Assembly (NCBI RefSeq): GCF_009982895.1
Contig: NZ_WXZL01000005.1
Span: 124,001-188,000, forward strand
Source of the DNA: Deinococcus alpinitundrae
Lineage (GTDB): Bacteria; Deinococcota; Deinococci; Deinococcales; Deinococcaceae
Direction: 5' to 3'
DNA: 64,000 nucleotides
Position numbers and translations under genes: made by a program. Below are positions 62,496 through 64,000 of the stretch, piece after piece. Under the pieces are notes generated by a model. It saw only the letters and a list, made by a program, of their open reading frames with translations, searched no databases and was not told the DNA's origin. How positions within the stretch are numbered: position 1 is the stretch's first letter; each line of letters begins with the position of its first letter.

Positions 62496-63031
62496 AAAAG
62501 TCCTCCAGGTGAAGAATGCGGGCGGCATCGCTATAGAGTTGCATTTTAGGAGAGGAGGCCTTACAGCTCTCTGATGAGAGAAAAGTCACACAAAGTGGAC
62601 GAGGAGCAGTTGTAATCAGATTTATCACACGTCTGCCTCATGGGTTGCGGAGGCCCTGGGCTGCTCGACATCCAAGCTCTCGCCCAACGACTTAAGCATG
62701 CCAAAAGCCGGGCCATCTTTTCACATGATGACCACGTTCCGCTTGACTGAGGGTGTCGCTGCTGGTGTCCAGAAATAAAAGCGGGGGTTATCCCTTCTGG
62801 AGCCGACGATCTTCAGGCTGGACAGGATCGCATCTCCTTACACGGCTTCGGCGGGGAAGAGTTCAGCGCGTCACATCCGGCACACTGCCGCGAGCGCCTT
62901 TTCGACTTGGCTGCTCGGCGGCGTCTCTCCAGTGAACCGAGGGTTACCCTCATCGAAAATATATCTTTCGGTTATGCCATACCCAAGAACGCAGCAAGAT
63001 GGTGAGACGGCGGGCGCTCTAGACTCGTCCA
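62496..63031. other. Intergenic stretch without a recognised gene
   Basis: About 536 bases between two divergent genes. No ORF with a ribosome site or known pattern is seen. It should hold the promoters of the protease (leftward) and of the PAS/HD-GYP gene (rightward); TAGACT at 63020-63025 is the latter's -10. Confidence 0.4.
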
Positions 63032-64000
63032 ATGGCTGATCTCAAGCCCCTGCCCCTGTGTGCTCAAAACGAGTACCAGCGCTTGGTCGAGGAGATGCCG
63101 GTGATGCTGTGGACCGCCGACGTGCACGGGATCTGGACCCACGTCAACCGGCGCTGGACCGAGTACACCGGCTTGCTGCACGAATCGAAGGGCTTCGGCT
63201 TCGAGGAAGCGCTGCACCCCGATGACGTGCAGCCGACGCTGGCCGTCTGGCGGGCGGCTGTCGCTTCCGATCAGCACTACGACGTCGAATACCGCCTACG
63301 TGATCAATCAGGCTGCTACCGGTGGTTCGTGACGCGGGGCCGCCGGTTGCCTGACGGCACCCACCCCGACCTGGCCTGGGTGGGCAGTTGCAGCGACATT
63401 GACGAGCAGAAGCGGGCCGAGCGTGCGGCCCAGGTGGCCCGTCAGTCGGCGGTGCGTGCCCTGGGGCTGGCCCTGGAAGTCCGTGACCGCGAGACGGCGG
63501 GTCACACCGACCGGGTGACGGCGCTGGCCCAGCAGTTGGGCCGGATTCTGGCGCTGCCGGAAGAGCTGCTCACAGAGCTGGAAACCGGAGCGCTGCTGCA
63601 CGACATCGGCAAGATCGGGGTGTCCGACGCGGTGCTGTTCAAGCCTGGCCCGCTGAGCGAGGGCGAGCGCGCGCAGATCAACCGCCACGCGCAGGAGGGC
63701 GAGCGCTTCGCCGCCGCGCTGGGCTTCGTATCTGATGCGGCGCTCTCGCTGATCCGCCACCACCACGAGCACTGGGACGGCAGCGGCTACCCGGACGGCC
63801 TGGCGGGCGAGGCGATTCCCCGGCTGGCCCGGTTGTTCGCGGTGGTGGACAGCTACGACGCCATGATCAGCGTGCGCCCCTACAAGGACGCCTGGTCTAG
63901 GGCGCAGGCTCTGGCCGAACTCGAGCGCCTGAGCGGCCAGACGTATGACCCGGAGATGGTCGCGGCGCTGACGACCTGGCTGAGGGCCGCCGCGTCGGAC
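63032..64000 (+). CDS. PAS - HD-GYP protein (cut by the window end)
   Basis: 323 codons are visible and the gene runs on. Residues about 10-125 form a PAS sensor (MLWTADVHGIWTHVNRRWTE, YDVEYRLRDQSGCYRWFVTR), followed by an HD-GYP domain: AGHTDRVTALAQQLGRIL, LLHDIGKIGVSDAVLFKPGP, HHEHWDGSGYPDGL and VVDSYDAMISVRPYKDAW. It is probably a cyclic-di-GMP phosphodiesterase controlled by a cytoplasmic signal. TAGACT (63020-63025) is exactly 6 bases before ATG 63032, indicating leaderless transcription. Confidence 0.9.
   Translation, partial: MADLKPLPLCAQNEYQRLVEEMPVMLWTADVHGIWTHVNRRWTEYTGLLHESKGFGFEEALHPDDVQPTLAVWRAAVASDQHYDVEYRLRDQSGCYRWFVTRGRRLPDGTHPDLAWVGSCSDIDEQKRAERAAQVARQSAVRALGLALEVRDRETAGHTDRVTALAQQLGRILALPEELLTELETGALLHDIGKIGVSDAVLFKPGPLSEGERAQINRHAQEGERFAAALGFVSDAALSLIRHHHEHWDGSGYPDGLAGEAIPRLARLFAVVDSYDAMISVRPYKDAWSRAQALAELERLSGQTYDPEMVAALTTWLRAAASD

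Overview
The window is high-GC bacterial chromosome from the Deinococcus/Thermus branch, most probably Deinococcus. The gene set supports this: tandem deoxynucleoside kinases, a futalosine-pathway menaquinone gene (mqnB), a DinB-like protein, an Nth-type glycosylase, and many genes whose start codon lies about 6 bases after a TANNNT -10 hexamer, the leaderless layout described in Deinococcus. Both edges cut genes: the tail of a GGDEF protein at 1-192 and a PAS/HD-GYP protein running off the end from 63032.

About 0.78-12.7 kb is an integrative element inserted in the 3' end of a tRNA-Arg(ACG) gene. It is bounded by a perfect 46-bp direct repeat (776-821 and 12662-12707). Paired GTAGTGAC sites lie just inside both ends with identical 11-base spacing and look like integrase arm sites. 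The element carries a tyrosine integrase, a small HTH protein of excisionase type, a primase-helicase replication protein, an XRE regulator facing a two-gene operon, an MmeI-like single-chain restriction-modification enzyme, a glycine-zipper membrane protein and several small Cys-rich or membrane proteins of unknown role. No capsid, tail or conjugation genes are visible, so it resembles a phage satellite or integrated plasmid carrying defence cargo. A nested 24-bp perfect inverted repeat just after the primase gene is a candidate origin or control hairpin.

About 12.7-21.3 kb is core chromosome: three tRNAs, a nitrilase-like protein lacking its catalytic Cys, rpsO, two deoxynucleoside kinases, murE, ygfZ, a peroxiredoxin and an acyl-ACP desaturase. 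About 21.3-31.4 kb is a leftward amino-sugar cluster: sugar-binding protein, GH20 hexosaminidase and two permeases (no ATPase gene), followed by two paralogous lipoproteins, a DUF4177 protein, an FAD oxidoreductase, an esterase-like hydrolase and a DUF4127 protein.

About 31.5-43.8 kb holds argB, a phosphatase, dus, gmk, fabI and a moxR-ankyrin-DUF58-transglutaminase cluster. The moxR gene is preceded by a 13-codon ORF overlapping its start. mqnB follows. About 43.8-48.5 kb has two independent divergent HxlR-regulator/short-chain-dehydrogenase pairs, with an acetyltransferase and nth between them. About 48.5-58 kb holds transketolase, a DUF6006-like secreted protein, a second DUF4127 protein, an M23 peptidase, a Na+/H+ antiporter, an alpha/beta-hydrolase lacking its nucleophile, a solute-binding protein and ychF. 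Upstream of ychF are two perfect DnaA boxes in inverted orientation. The last 6 kb carries a TPR/HD-GYP/GGDEF protein, an S8 protease lipoprotein and the start of a PAS/HD-GYP protein, so cyclic-di-GMP genes sit at both window edges.
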